NCBI GenBank assembly: GCA_964624825.1
Contig: CAZUYD010000016.1
Span: 1 to 46,030 of the forward strand
DNA length: 46,030 nucleotides
Direction: 5' to 3'
Source: Enorma sp964624825
GTDB taxonomy: Bacteria; Actinomycetota; Coriobacteriia; Coriobacteriales; Coriobacteriaceae
In this document: positions 33,067-40,965 of the stretch, piece after piece
Layout of the letters: each line of letters begins with the position of its first letter
Position numbering within the stretch: position 1 is the first letter of the stretch
Notes under the pieces: model-generated
What the model saw: only the letters and a program-made list of their open reading frames with translations
Database searches by the model: none
What the model was told of the DNA's origin: nothing
Position numbers and translations under genes: made by a program

Positions 33067-34389
33067 GTGAACACGCCTAGTTGCCCCGCGCCCGACCGCC
33101 TGCGCCCGCTCGCCGCCGCAGCGCTTGCCGTTCTGGCCTGTGCGCTCACGCTCATCCTTCCCACGCCCGCAAGCGCCATGGAGGCGGTGCGATGCACCGG
33201 CCGGCCCAACTCTACCGATGACCCCTCCGTCATCATGGGCGCCACGCAATCGCGCATCACCTTCGAAGCGACGGTTGACGAGGGCGAGGGCGTGGAGCAG
33301 CTTGTGCTCACCATCCCCGATGGCACCGAGTTCTCAACCGAGAACCTTGCGGTCACGCTGCTCACCGGTGACGACCTCATGACGCGAAACGATGTTGACT
33401 ACGAGCTTGCCGAAGACGGGCAAGACATCGTGCTCACCTTCGACACGCCGCTCGAAGAGGCCGGACACCTGAACATCATCGTCTACGGGGTCTATTTCCC
33501 GCGCACGGGCGGAGACATGCAGGTCGAGGCGAGCTACACGGTAGACGGGGTGGAATACGAGATCGAGGACATCCCGACCATCACCGTGCAGGGCATCTCG
33601 CTCACCGAGTCCATCTCGCAGTGGCTCTCCGAGCAGGCATGGGTGCAAACATGGAACAGCAACCGGTTCCTCCGGCTATTCTTTAACCCCACCCTTCTCG
33701 TCACGAGCTTTCCGGTCGTGCTCACCGGGTTCTTCATGTCCGTCTCGATTGTGGCCATCTCGTTTCCGCTCGCCATCCCGGTGGCGCTCGTGCTCGCGTT
33801 TATGCGCATCTCCAAGTTCGCCCTCTGGCGCGGCATCGGCACGGTCTACGTGAACCTAGTGCGCGGCACACCGCTCTTCCTGCAGATCTACATCGCGTTC
33901 TTCGGCCTGCCGCTCGCCGGCATCAGCATCCCCAACTTCCCGCTCGGCATCATCGTGATGACGCTCAACTCGAGTGCGTACATGTGCGAGATCTTCCGCG
34001 CGGGCATCCTCGCCATCAGCAAGGGGCAGAGCGAGGCCGCCCGCTCGCTCGGCATGACGCGCCTGCAGACCATGATCTTCATCATCTTGCCGCAGATGTT
34101 CCGCAACGTGATCCCCAATCTCACCAACGAGTTCATCACGCTCTACAAGGACACGTCGCTTCTGGCGGCCGTAGGCATCATGGAGCTCGTGATGTACGCG
34201 CGCACGATCGTGGCATCGACCGGCTCGATCACCCCCTACATCGTGGCGGCGGTGTTCTACCTCGTTATCACCCTGCCGCTCTCCAAGGTCACCCGCTACC
34301 TTGAAGAGCGCATGCGCAGCGGACGGCGGCGCAAGCGCGTGCACGCCGCAGACGGACAAGCACCTGCCAAGGAGGCCGCTCATGCCTAA
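33067..34389 (+). CDS. Amino-acid ABC permease with added exported N-terminal domain
   Basis: This 440-aa protein is the membrane subunit of the importer. Residues about 1-40 form a Sec-type signal or anchor ending near SAMEA. Residues about 40-195 are an exported domain of mostly beta character (for example FEATVDEGEGVEQLVLTIPD) not found in ordinary members of about 220-250 aa. The permease part begins near residue 205, with the EAA loop SEAARSLGMTRLQTMIFIILPQ as two blocks (SEAARSLGMTRLQ and IFIILPQ). GTG at 33067 has GAGG five bases upstream. It overlaps the ATPase gene by eight bases. Confidence 0.85.
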   Translation: MNTPSCPAPDRLRPLAAAALAVLACALTLILPTPASAMEAVRCTGRPNSTDDPSVIMGATQSRITFEATVDEGEGVEQLVLTIPDGTEFSTENLAVTLLTGDDLMTRNDVDYELAEDGQDIVLTFDTPLEEAGHLNIIVYGVYFPRTGGDMQVEASYTVDGVEYEIEDIPTITVQGISLTESISQWLSEQAWVQTWNSNRFLRLFFNPTLLVTSFPVVLTGFFMSVSIVAISFPLAIPVALVLAFMRISKFALWRGIGTVYVNLVRGTPLFLQIYIAFFGLPLAGISIPNFPLGIIVMTLNSSAYMCEIFRAGILAISKGQSEAARSLGMTRLQTMIFIILPQMFRNVIPNLTNEFITLYKDTSLLAAVGIMELVMYARTIVASTGSITPYIVAAVFYLVITLPLSKVTRYLEERMRSGRRRKRVHAADGQAPAKEAAHA

Positions 34390-35149
34390 CACCTCCACAC
34401 CCGCAGCCGATGAGCCCATCCTGCGCATCATCGACTTGCACAAGAGCTTCGACGAGACCGACGTGCTGAAGGGCATCTCGCTCGACATCCGCAAGGGCGA
34501 GGTCGTGGTGGTTCTCGGCCCCTCGGGATCGGGTAAATCGACCATGCTCCGGTGCCTGAACCGCCTAGAAGAGCCCACGAGCGGCCAGATCGTGTTTGAG
34601 GGGCAAGACATCTGCACGCCCAAGACGGACGTGAACGACGTTCGCAAGCGCATGGGCATGGTGTTCCAGCAGTTCAACCTCTTTCCCCATCTCGACGCGC
34701 TGCACAATGTCATGGTGGCGCAGCAAAAGGTGCTCAAGCGCTCGAAAGCCGAGGCCGAGCAGATCGCGCGCAGGCAGCTCGACCGCGTCGGCCTTGCCGA
34801 CCGAACCGATTACTTCCCCGACGAGCTTTCCGGCGGCCAGCAGCAGCGCGTGGCCATCGCGCGCGCCCTTGCCATGGACCCGCACGTGATGCTCTTCGAC
34901 GAGGCGACGAGCGCGCTGGACCCCGAGCTGGTGCGCGGCGTGCTCGATGTCATGCGCGAGCTCGCCCAGGGCGGCATGACCATGGTCGTCGTGACGCACG
35001 AGATGGGCTTCGCACGCGACGTGGCCGACCGCGTGGTATTCATGGAGGACGGATACATCGTGGAGCAGGGGTCGCCCGAGCAGGTGTTCGAGCATCCCCA
35101 GAGCGAGCGCACCCGCGCCTTCATCGGCGAGGTCACCAGCGTCGCGTAG
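34382..35149 (+). CDS. glnQ: Amino-acid ABC transporter ATPase
   Basis: This 255-aa ATPase drives the polar amino-acid importer. Walker A is GPSGSGKST, Q-loop VFQQFNLFPH, signature LSGGQQQR, Walker B VMLFDEATSALDPE, and the switch His is in VVTHEMGFAR. Length and sequence are typical of GlnQ/ArtP-type proteins. AAGGAGG lies five bases before the ATG, inside the end of the permease gene. The symbol is by similarity; the substrate could be another polar amino acid. Confidence 0.93.
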   Translation: MPNTSTPAADEPILRIIDLHKSFDETDVLKGISLDIRKGEVVVVLGPSGSGKSTMLRCLNRLEEPTSGQIVFEGQDICTPKTDVNDVRKRMGMVFQQFNLFPHLDALHNVMVAQQKVLKRSKAEAEQIARRQLDRVGLADRTDYFPDELSGGQQQRVAIARALAMDPHVMLFDEATSALDPELVRGVLDVMRELAQGGMTMVVVTHEMGFARDVADRVVFMEDGYIVEQGSPEQVFEHPQSERTRAFIGEVTSVA

Positions 35150-35247
35150 CGGCGCGCGCGGCCGGTTCCATGCGGCGATAGGCGCGGCCGCTCCCAAGCG
35201 CATCCTCGAAACAGCGCCACATAAAGTTCTCTTATGGAAACTTCTCC

Positions 35248-35278
35248 TTGACACCCCGAGGGGGTGGGGGTGTACTAT
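35248..35278 (+). promoter_or_regulatory. Copper operon promoter with CsoR-like dyad in a 19-bp spacer
   Basis: TTGACA (35248-35253) and TACTAT (35273-35278) are 19 bases apart. The spacer holds a G/C-tract dyad, CACCCC-GAG-GGGGTG, and a wider pair ACACCCC / GGGGTGT. CsoR-family repressors bind such C-tract/G-tract sites. The csoR gene at the end of the operon makes it the likely binder. The long spacer is also typical of promoters twisted by MerR-type activators, but no such gene is in the window. Confidence 0.65.
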
Positions 35279-35400
35279 GAGGACAACACGTACCCGAGAG
35301 AAGCGCTCCTTCTAGCAGCTGCCCGCGCCCCGCACCACCAAACGGATGCAGGAGAGCCGCCGCGACAAAGGGCCTGCTCGTATCCATCGGAAGGATCATC

Positions 35401-37746
35401 GTGGCACACGAATCGTTCGATGTGGGCGGCATGACCTGCGCCGCATGCCAAGCGCACGTGACGCGCGCCGTCGAGAAGCTCGACGGCGTCGAGGGCGTTG
35501 CGGTCAACCTCCTCTCTGGCTCCATGGCAGTCGATTACGACGAAACGAAACTAACGAGCGAGCAGATCTGCGATGCCGTTGACCGCGCGGGCTACTCCGC
35601 CTGCCCCGTGGGCGGCACGGCAGCGCACAGCCCGCAAGCGGGAACGGCGGGTGCGGCGAGCCCGCGCGCCGCCGCGCTTGCATCGCCCACCAAGAAGCTG
35701 GAAGCGGCCGCGCATGCCATGAAGTCGCGCCTCATCGCCTCATTCGTCTTTTGGATTCCCCTCTTCTACATCGGGATGGGCCACATGGTCGGGTTCCCCG
35801 TTCCCGCGGTGTTCGCCGACGCCGACCATGCCATGACGCTCGCCCTGACCGAGCTCTTGCTCACCCTCCCCATCCTCTACGTGAACCGCTCCTATTTCAC
35901 CGGCGGGTTTACGTCCATGGTCCACGGCGCACCGACCATGGACGCCCTCATCGCCATCGGCGCGACGGCAAGCGTTGCATGGTCGGTCTACGCCATGTTC
36001 CTCATGGCGGACGCCCTCGCCGTCGGCGATATCCACACGGCGCACATGGTCGCCATGGATAACCTCTACTTCGAGAGCGCGGGCACCATCCTCACGCTCG
36101 TCACCGTCGGCAAATATCTTGAGACACGCAGCAAATCCAAGACCGGTGACGCCATCGAGAAGCTCATCGACCTCGCCCCGAAGCATGCCACCGTCGTGGC
36201 GGCCGACGGCACCGAGGCCGTCGTGCCTGTCGAGGCCATTCAACCCGGTCAGACGGTGCTCGTGCGGCCGGGTGAATCGATTCCCGTCGATGGCGTGGTG
36301 CTCGAAGGCGCCTCGGCCGTGGACGAGAGCGCACTCACCGGCGAGTCGCTGCCTGTGGAGAAGACGGCGGGAGACACGGTGAGCGCCGCGACGGTGAACC
36401 GCACGGGCGCGTTCACCGTGCGCGCCACCCGCGTGGGCACCGATACCGCGCTCGCCAAGATCATCCAGCTCGTTGAGGACGCGAACGCCACCAAGGCGCC
36501 CATAGCGCGCTTGGCAGACAAGGTTGCCGGGGTGTTCGTTCCCATCGTGCTCGGCATCGCGGTCGTTACGTTCGTCGCGTGGGTCGCGCTCGCGGGCAGC
36601 GCGAGCGAGGCGCTTACCGCCGCGGTCGCCGTCGTGGTGATCAGCTGCCCGTGCGCCCTCGGGCTGGCAACGCCTGTGGCCATTATGGTCGGAACGGGCA
36701 AAGGCGCCGAGATGGGCGTGCTGTTCAAAAACGCCGAGGCGCTTGAGACGCTCCATGCCGTCGACACGGTCGTGCTGGACAAGACGGGAACCGTGACCGA
36801 GGGGCGCCCGGTGGTGACCGACGTGATGGTTGCCACCCGCGCAGACGGCACGCCGGTCATGAGCGAGAAGGCGCTGCTCAAACTCGCCGCCACCCTGGAG
36901 AAGAGAAGCGAGCACCCGCTGGCCGAGGCGATCTTGGCGCGCACCGACAAGATGGGCATCGTCGCGCGCCCCGTCGAGGACTTCCGCGCTATCCCCGGCC
37001 GCGGCGTGACCGCACGCGAAGGCCAAAGCGAGATCGCGGCGGGAAACTCTCAGCTGATGGCAGAGCTTGGCATAGAGGTTGAGCCCGATGTTGTCGAGCG
37101 GTTCGCACAGGCGGGCAAGACGCCGCTGTTCTTCGCCCGCAACGGCAGCCTTGCCGGCACCATCGCCGTCGCCGACAAGGTAAAGCCTACGAGCGCTGAG
37201 GCGATTCGGGCGCTCGACCAGCTGGACGTGCGATGCGTGATGCTCACCGGCGACAACAAGCTCACCGCCGATGCCATCGCGCGGCGCGTCGGCATCTCGC
37301 AGGTCATCGCCGACGTCCTCCCCGCCGATAAGGAACGCCAGGTGCGCGAGCTGCAAGCGACGGGCAAAACGGTCGCCATGGTGGGCGATGGTATCAACGA
37401 CTCCCCCGCCCTGGCGCGCGCCGATGTCGGCCTTGCCATCGGGACGGGCGCCGATATCGCCAAGGAGGGCGCCGACGTGGTGCTCATGCACAGCGACCTG
37501 CTCGATGTGCCGCGCGCCATCGAGCTCTCCCGTGCCGTCATCCGCACCATCAAGCAAGATCTGTTCTGGGCGCTCTTCTACAACGCGTGCGGCATCCCGT
37601 TGGCGGCGGGCGTGTTCTACCCGCTTCTGGGCTGGCAGCTCTCCCCCATGTTCGGCGCGGCGGCCATGAGCCTCTCGTCGGTCTGCGTGGTCGCAAACGC
37701 GCTGCGTCTGCGCCGATTCAAACCCACGCGAACGAAGCGCGCCTGA
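35401..37746 (+). CDS. copA: Copper-exporting P-type ATPase
   Basis: CopA pumps Cu(I) out of the cell. The 781-aa chain has one N-terminal metal-binding domain with C13 and C16 in GGMTCAACQ, a linker, eight or so membrane segments, the transport motif C416-P-C418 in ISCPCALG, and the phosphorylated D460 in DKTGT. Later motifs include SEHPLA, GDGINDSP and the C-terminal membrane pair. The start is GTG with GGAAGGA upstream. It heads a copA-copZ-csoR operon behind a strong promoter. Confidence 0.95.
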   Translation: MAHESFDVGGMTCAACQAHVTRAVEKLDGVEGVAVNLLSGSMAVDYDETKLTSEQICDAVDRAGYSACPVGGTAAHSPQAGTAGAASPRAAALASPTKKLEAAAHAMKSRLIASFVFWIPLFYIGMGHMVGFPVPAVFADADHAMTLALTELLLTLPILYVNRSYFTGGFTSMVHGAPTMDALIAIGATASVAWSVYAMFLMADALAVGDIHTAHMVAMDNLYFESAGTILTLVTVGKYLETRSKSKTGDAIEKLIDLAPKHATVVAADGTEAVVPVEAIQPGQTVLVRPGESIPVDGVVLEGASAVDESALTGESLPVEKTAGDTVSAATVNRTGAFTVRATRVGTDTALAKIIQLVEDANATKAPIARLADKVAGVFVPIVLGIAVVTFVAWVALAGSASEALTAAVAVVVISCPCALGLATPVAIMVGTGKGAEMGVLFKNAEALETLHAVDTVVLDKTGTVTEGRPVVTDVMVATRADGTPVMSEKALLKLAATLEKRSEHPLAEAILARTDKMGIVARPVEDFRAIPGRGVTAREGQSEIAAGNSQLMAELGIEVEPDVVERFAQAGKTPLFFARNGSLAGTIAVADKVKPTSAEAIRALDQLDVRCVMLTGDNKLTADAIARRVGISQVIADVLPADKERQVRELQATGKTVAMVGDGINDSPALARADVGLAIGTGADIAKEGADVVLMHSDLLDVPRAIELSRAVIRTIKQDLFWALFYNACGIPLAAGVFYPLLGWQLSPMFGAAAMSLSSVCVVANALRLRRFKPTRTKRA

Positions 37747-37846
37747 ACCTCGCATGCGCGGCACACATGGAAAACGCCCCTCGGGCGAACGCACCCGGGC
37801 GATACCCCATAGAAGACGAATTGCGACGGACGGAAAGGGATGCATC

Positions 37847-38062
37847 ATGGATTACATCATCAAGACCGAAGGGCTGCACTGCGGACACTGCGATGCCTCT
37901 GTAGAGGCCGAGCTCATGAAGGTCGTCGGCGTCGCCGATGCCGACGCCGACCACGAGACCAACACCGTGCAGGTGCACTGCGCGGGCGAGGTCGCAGCAG
38001 ACGCGCTGAGCGCCGCCGTCGAGGCTGCTGGCTTCAAAGCGCTCGCCGTCGAGGCCGCCTAG
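37847..38062 (+). CDS. copZ: Copper chaperone-like metal-binding protein (CopZ type)
   Basis: This 71-aa protein is a single heavy-metal-associated domain with the ligand pair in GLHCGHCDASV. It probably carries Cu(I) to CopA or CsoR. Here the loop has His before the first Cys where many members have MTC. AAAGGGA precedes the ATG. It lies about 100 bases after copA and ends directly before the csoR start. Confidence 0.9.
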   Translation: MDYIIKTEGLHCGHCDASVEAELMKVVGVADADADHETNTVQVHCAGEVAADALSAAVEAAGFKALAVEAA

Positions 38063-38335
38063 ATGAAAGCCGATCGCGACAAGGCGCTGCGCCTGCTCAA
38101 AACGGCGCGGGGACAGATCGACGGCATCATGCGCATGGTCGAGGACGATCGCTATTGCATCGACATCTCGACGCAGCTCATGGCAACGCAGTCCTTGCTG
38201 GCGCGCATCAATGCCGACGTGCTGAAAGCGCATATCGAGCATTGCGTGAAGAGTGCAGCAGACAGCGGCACGCCCCAGGAGAAGGCTGAGAAGCTCGCCG
38301 AGGTTGAGCGCATCATTGACAAGCTTGCGAAATAA
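38063..38335 (+). CDS. csoR: Copper-sensing repressor CsoR
   Basis: CsoR releases DNA when it binds Cu(I), switching on copper export. The 90-aa helical protein has the full ligand set C32, H57 and C61 with the standard spacing (RYCIDISTQ and HIEHCVK). It starts directly after the copZ stop codon. Its likely site is the dyad in the promoter of copA, which gives a feedback loop. Confidence 0.93.
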   Translation: MKADRDKALRLLKTARGQIDGIMRMVEDDRYCIDISTQLMATQSLLARINADVLKAHIEHCVKSAADSGTPQEKAEKLAEVERIIDKLAK

Positions 38336-38399
38336 CCATGCGCTCGCGGAGGCGGTTGCCGCCGCGAGCACGATCCCTCGTCCACATGGTTGATGATCG

Positions 38400-38429
38400 C
38401 CTGCGCGCACCGCCGGCGGTGCGCGCAGG
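38400..38429. repeat. Exact 30-bp palindrome after csoR
   Basis: The 30 bases read the same on both strands. One arm is CCTGCGCGCACCGCC. It lies 64 bases after the csoR stop and may end the copper operon without a U tract or form a cruciform. A second exact 30-bp palindrome lies at the right end of the window. Confidence 0.85.
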
Positions 38430-38656
38430 AACGACCTTCTCACCGGCGCGAGGGAGAGCGCGCAGCTGCACGGAGGCGACTGCGGGCATGCCGGACGCGC
38501 GCTTCGACTGCGCAAGAGGGCCGCGCTCGCATGCGACGCAGGCTGGCCGCTGGCTTGCGGCGCATGCGCGCCTCGCAGCCATCTTCCAAGATTTGCCGAT
38601 GATCGCGTGCAGATGGGCAAAGCGCGCGCAATTTGGGTACAACAAAGTCAAAACAT

Positions 38657-38695
38657 AACGCCTGCATGCTTCGGAACCCGAGGCATGCAGGCGTT
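38657..38695. repeat. Long hairpin upstream of the zinc-ribbon gene
   Basis: AACGCCTGCATGC (38657-38669) pairs exactly with GCATGCAGGCGTT (38683-38695). An inner stem TTCGG/CCGAG extends it to 18 pairs with one wobble. On the minus strand it is followed by a T-rich stretch. On the plus strand it sits 25 bases before the next gene's start codon. Confidence 0.75.
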
Positions 38696-38720
38696 CCCGT
38701 ACACGATGAGAGGACGTAGC

Positions 38721-39197
38721 ATGCAGAATTTCATGAAGGATCGCTATGGCGTTGATGACCTTTCGAGCGCGCTCGGAGCCGTCGGTATAGTGCTCGCGCT
38801 CATCGGGGTGCTGTTCAACGCCCAACAGGTTTCCTGGATCGCGATCTTGGTGCTCGTCCTTGCGCTTGTCCGCGCCTTCTCCAAGAACTTCGCGATGCGG
38901 CGCAGCGAGAACGACGCATTCCGGCGCATCATGGCGCGCATCCCCGTGGTAGGCAAGCGGTTCGGCGGCTCGAACAGTTCCTCGACATATGGCCGTCGTG
39001 CACCGAACGGCAGCTCAGCTGCACAGAGCAACATCAAGCGCCAAGCGCGCACGGCGAAGAAGATGTGGAAGGAGCGCAAGACCAAGGCGTTCCTCAAGTG
39101 CCCCACCTGCGGCACCATGCTCTCCGTTCCCAAAGGCAAGGGAAAAATCATCGTCACGTGCCCCAAATGCCGCACGCGCATGGAATCGAAATCGTAA
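38721..39197 (+). CDS. Membrane protein with C-terminal zinc ribbon
   Basis: This 158-aa protein has two hydrophobic segments near residues 15-55, a basic middle part, and a C-terminal zinc ribbon with LKCPTCGTM and VTCPKCRTRM (two CxxC pairs about 20 residues apart). The family is not recognised. GAGAGGA lies seven bases before the ATG; longer upstream frames run through the hairpin and are rejected. The ribbon would face the cytoplasm if the segments form a hairpin. It converges with gltD. Confidence 0.75.
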   Translation: MQNFMKDRYGVDDLSSALGAVGIVLALIGVLFNAQQVSWIAILVLVLALVRAFSKNFAMRRSENDAFRRIMARIPVVGKRFGGSNSSSTYGRRAPNGSSAAQSNIKRQARTAKKMWKERKTKAFLKCPTCGTMLSVPKGKGKIIVTCPKCRTRMESKS

Positions 39198-39275
39198 GGG
39201 CGCACGACCCCGTATGAACCCGACGTCATAAGGAGCGTGGCAACAGGCGGCCACGTCCCTGTGGCGCGAGCGATC

Positions 39276-40826
39276 TTACAAGCCAAGCACCTCAGCGACC
39301 TCGGATGCGCAGGCAAGCGCATCGGCGATCGCGCTCACCACGAGCGACGAGCCGGTGCGCGCGTCTCCACAGGCAAAGACAGGCGCTTGAGCACCCGCGG
39401 GCACCGCGGCCTTCGCATCCGACGCCCCGGATGACGCCTCGCCGGACGGAGCGGACAGCGCCCCATCGGCCGTCGCGCAGCGATGCGAGCCGCCATGCGC
39501 CATCACGGGCAGCGGGCGCCCCGTCGCGGCGATCGGCACCCCGAACGCATCGAACACCGTGTGCTCGGGGCCTGTGAACCCGCAGGCGATGAGGACGAGT
39601 TCGGCGGGAAGCACGCGCTCGGTCTCGGCCAGTCGCACGGGCGACCCGCTCGACCAATCGAGGTCGACCACGCGCAGGCCGGATGCCGCGCCATCCTCGT
39701 CGAGCACGACCTCAAGCGTATCGACCGCCCACGAGCGCATCTCGCCGCCCATGAGGACGATCGCCTCTTCCTGGCCGTAGTCGGTCTTCTTGACGTTCGG
39801 CCATTCAGGCCACGGGTTGTTCTCCGTGCGGGCATCGGGCGCCGCGGGAAGGAATTCGAGCTGGCGCACCGAGCGCGCACCCTGGCGCACCGCCGTGCCC
39901 ACGCAGTCGTTGCCCGTGTCGCCGCCGCCGATAACCACTACATCCAGCCCAGCCGCAGAGATGGCGGGCGCATCAGCCGCATCGTCGAGCACGGCGCGGG
40001 TCGCCGCGGTTAGGTAATCCACTGCATAGACCACGCCCGGCGCGTCGATGTTCTCGGCCGCCAAGCCGCGCGGCGCACGAGCGCCGGCTGCGATGACGAT
40101 CGCGTCGAACGCGCCCGCAAGCTCCGATGAGACCGTCTCATCCGCCGCATCGACCCCAAGCCGGAACTCGATGCCAAGCTCAGCCATGAGCGCCACGCGC
40201 CGATCCACCACGTCTTTTGGAAGCTTCATGTTGGGGATGCCGTACATAAGGAGGCCGCCCGCGCGGTCGTCGCGCTCGACGACCGTTACCGCCGCGCCGC
40301 GGCGCGCGAGCTCCCACGCGGCGGCAAGCCCCGCAGGGCCGGAACCCACCACGGCGACGCGCGGCGCGGTGGCAGGAGCCGGCGAGAACCGGCGCGGCCC
40401 CCCGTGGGCCCATTCCCAGTCAGAGATGGCGCGCTCGTTGTCGTGGATGGTCGTCGGCTCGTCATCGACCCGACCCAAGTTGCAGGCCGCCTCGCAGAGC
40501 GCCGGGCATACGCGGCTGGTGAACTCCGGCAGCGGGCTCGTAAGCGCGAGCCGCTCGGCCGCATCCGCCCACCTGCCCCGGTACACAAGCTCGTTCCACT
40601 CGGGGATGAGGTTATGCAGCGGGCAACCGCTGGGACGCGCCGTGCCAAACGAAGCGCCCATCTGGCAGAACGCGACGCCGCACATCATGCAGCGGCTCGC
40701 TTGGATGCGCTGCGCCTCGGCATCGAGATTCACCCCGAGCTCGTCGAAGTCATGCATGCGCTCGGCGACGGGCCTCATTCCGTGCGCCACGCGATTATGC
40801 TCGAGGAACGCTCCTGGCTTTCCCAT
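39276..40826 (-). CDS. gltD: Glutamate synthase small subunit
   Basis: GltD takes electrons from NADPH for the large subunit. The 516-aa protein has the N-terminal cysteine-rich Fe-S module (ASRCMMCGVAFCQMG and later SGCPLHN), an FAD site VVGSGPAGLAAAWELARRG and a second nucleotide site VIGGGDTGNDCVG. The length is near the usual 470-490 aa with one extra loop of Ala/Gly/Ser near residues 470-490. AGGGG lies six bases before the ATG; a GTG one codon earlier is less well placed. It follows gltB after a 139-base gap. Confidence 0.94.
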   Translation of the reverse strand: MGKPGAFLEHNRVAHGMRPVAERMHDFDELGVNLDAEAQRIQASRCMMCGVAFCQMGASFGTARPSGCPLHNLIPEWNELVYRGRWADAAERLALTSPLPEFTSRVCPALCEAACNLGRVDDEPTTIHDNERAISDWEWAHGGPRRFSPAPATAPRVAVVGSGPAGLAAAWELARRGAAVTVVERDDRAGGLLMYGIPNMKLPKDVVDRRVALMAELGIEFRLGVDAADETVSSELAGAFDAIVIAAGARAPRGLAAENIDAPGVVYAVDYLTAATRAVLDDAADAPAISAAGLDVVVIGGGDTGNDCVGTAVRQGARSVRQLEFLPAAPDARTENNPWPEWPNVKKTDYGQEEAIVLMGGEMRSWAVDTLEVVLDEDGAASGLRVVDLDWSSGSPVRLAETERVLPAELVLIACGFTGPEHTVFDAFGVPIAATGRPLPVMAHGGSHRCATADGALSAPSGEASSGASDAKAAVPAGAQAPVFACGDARTGSSLVVSAIADALACASEVAEVLGL

Positions 40827-40965
40827 CACTATCCCCTCTCGTCTTGCGCGGCGAACCCCCGCTCGCCCCGCACGTCGGATCTAAGAGAACAACTCGCTAC
40901 CAATCCCTGCCGCCCGCGCCTGTGTGGCGCGCCCCGCAAACCGTGCAGGCGCACCCCGCGCCAAT

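Larger units (their letters stand above)
38336..38720. other. Gene-free region with strong hairpins
   Basis: No gene is supported. After csoR there is an 8-bp inverted repeat GCTCGCGG / CCGCGAGC (38342-38369), then an exact 30-bp palindrome, and further on an 18-bp near-perfect hairpin. None has a clear T run on the plus strand. Confidence 0.6.
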
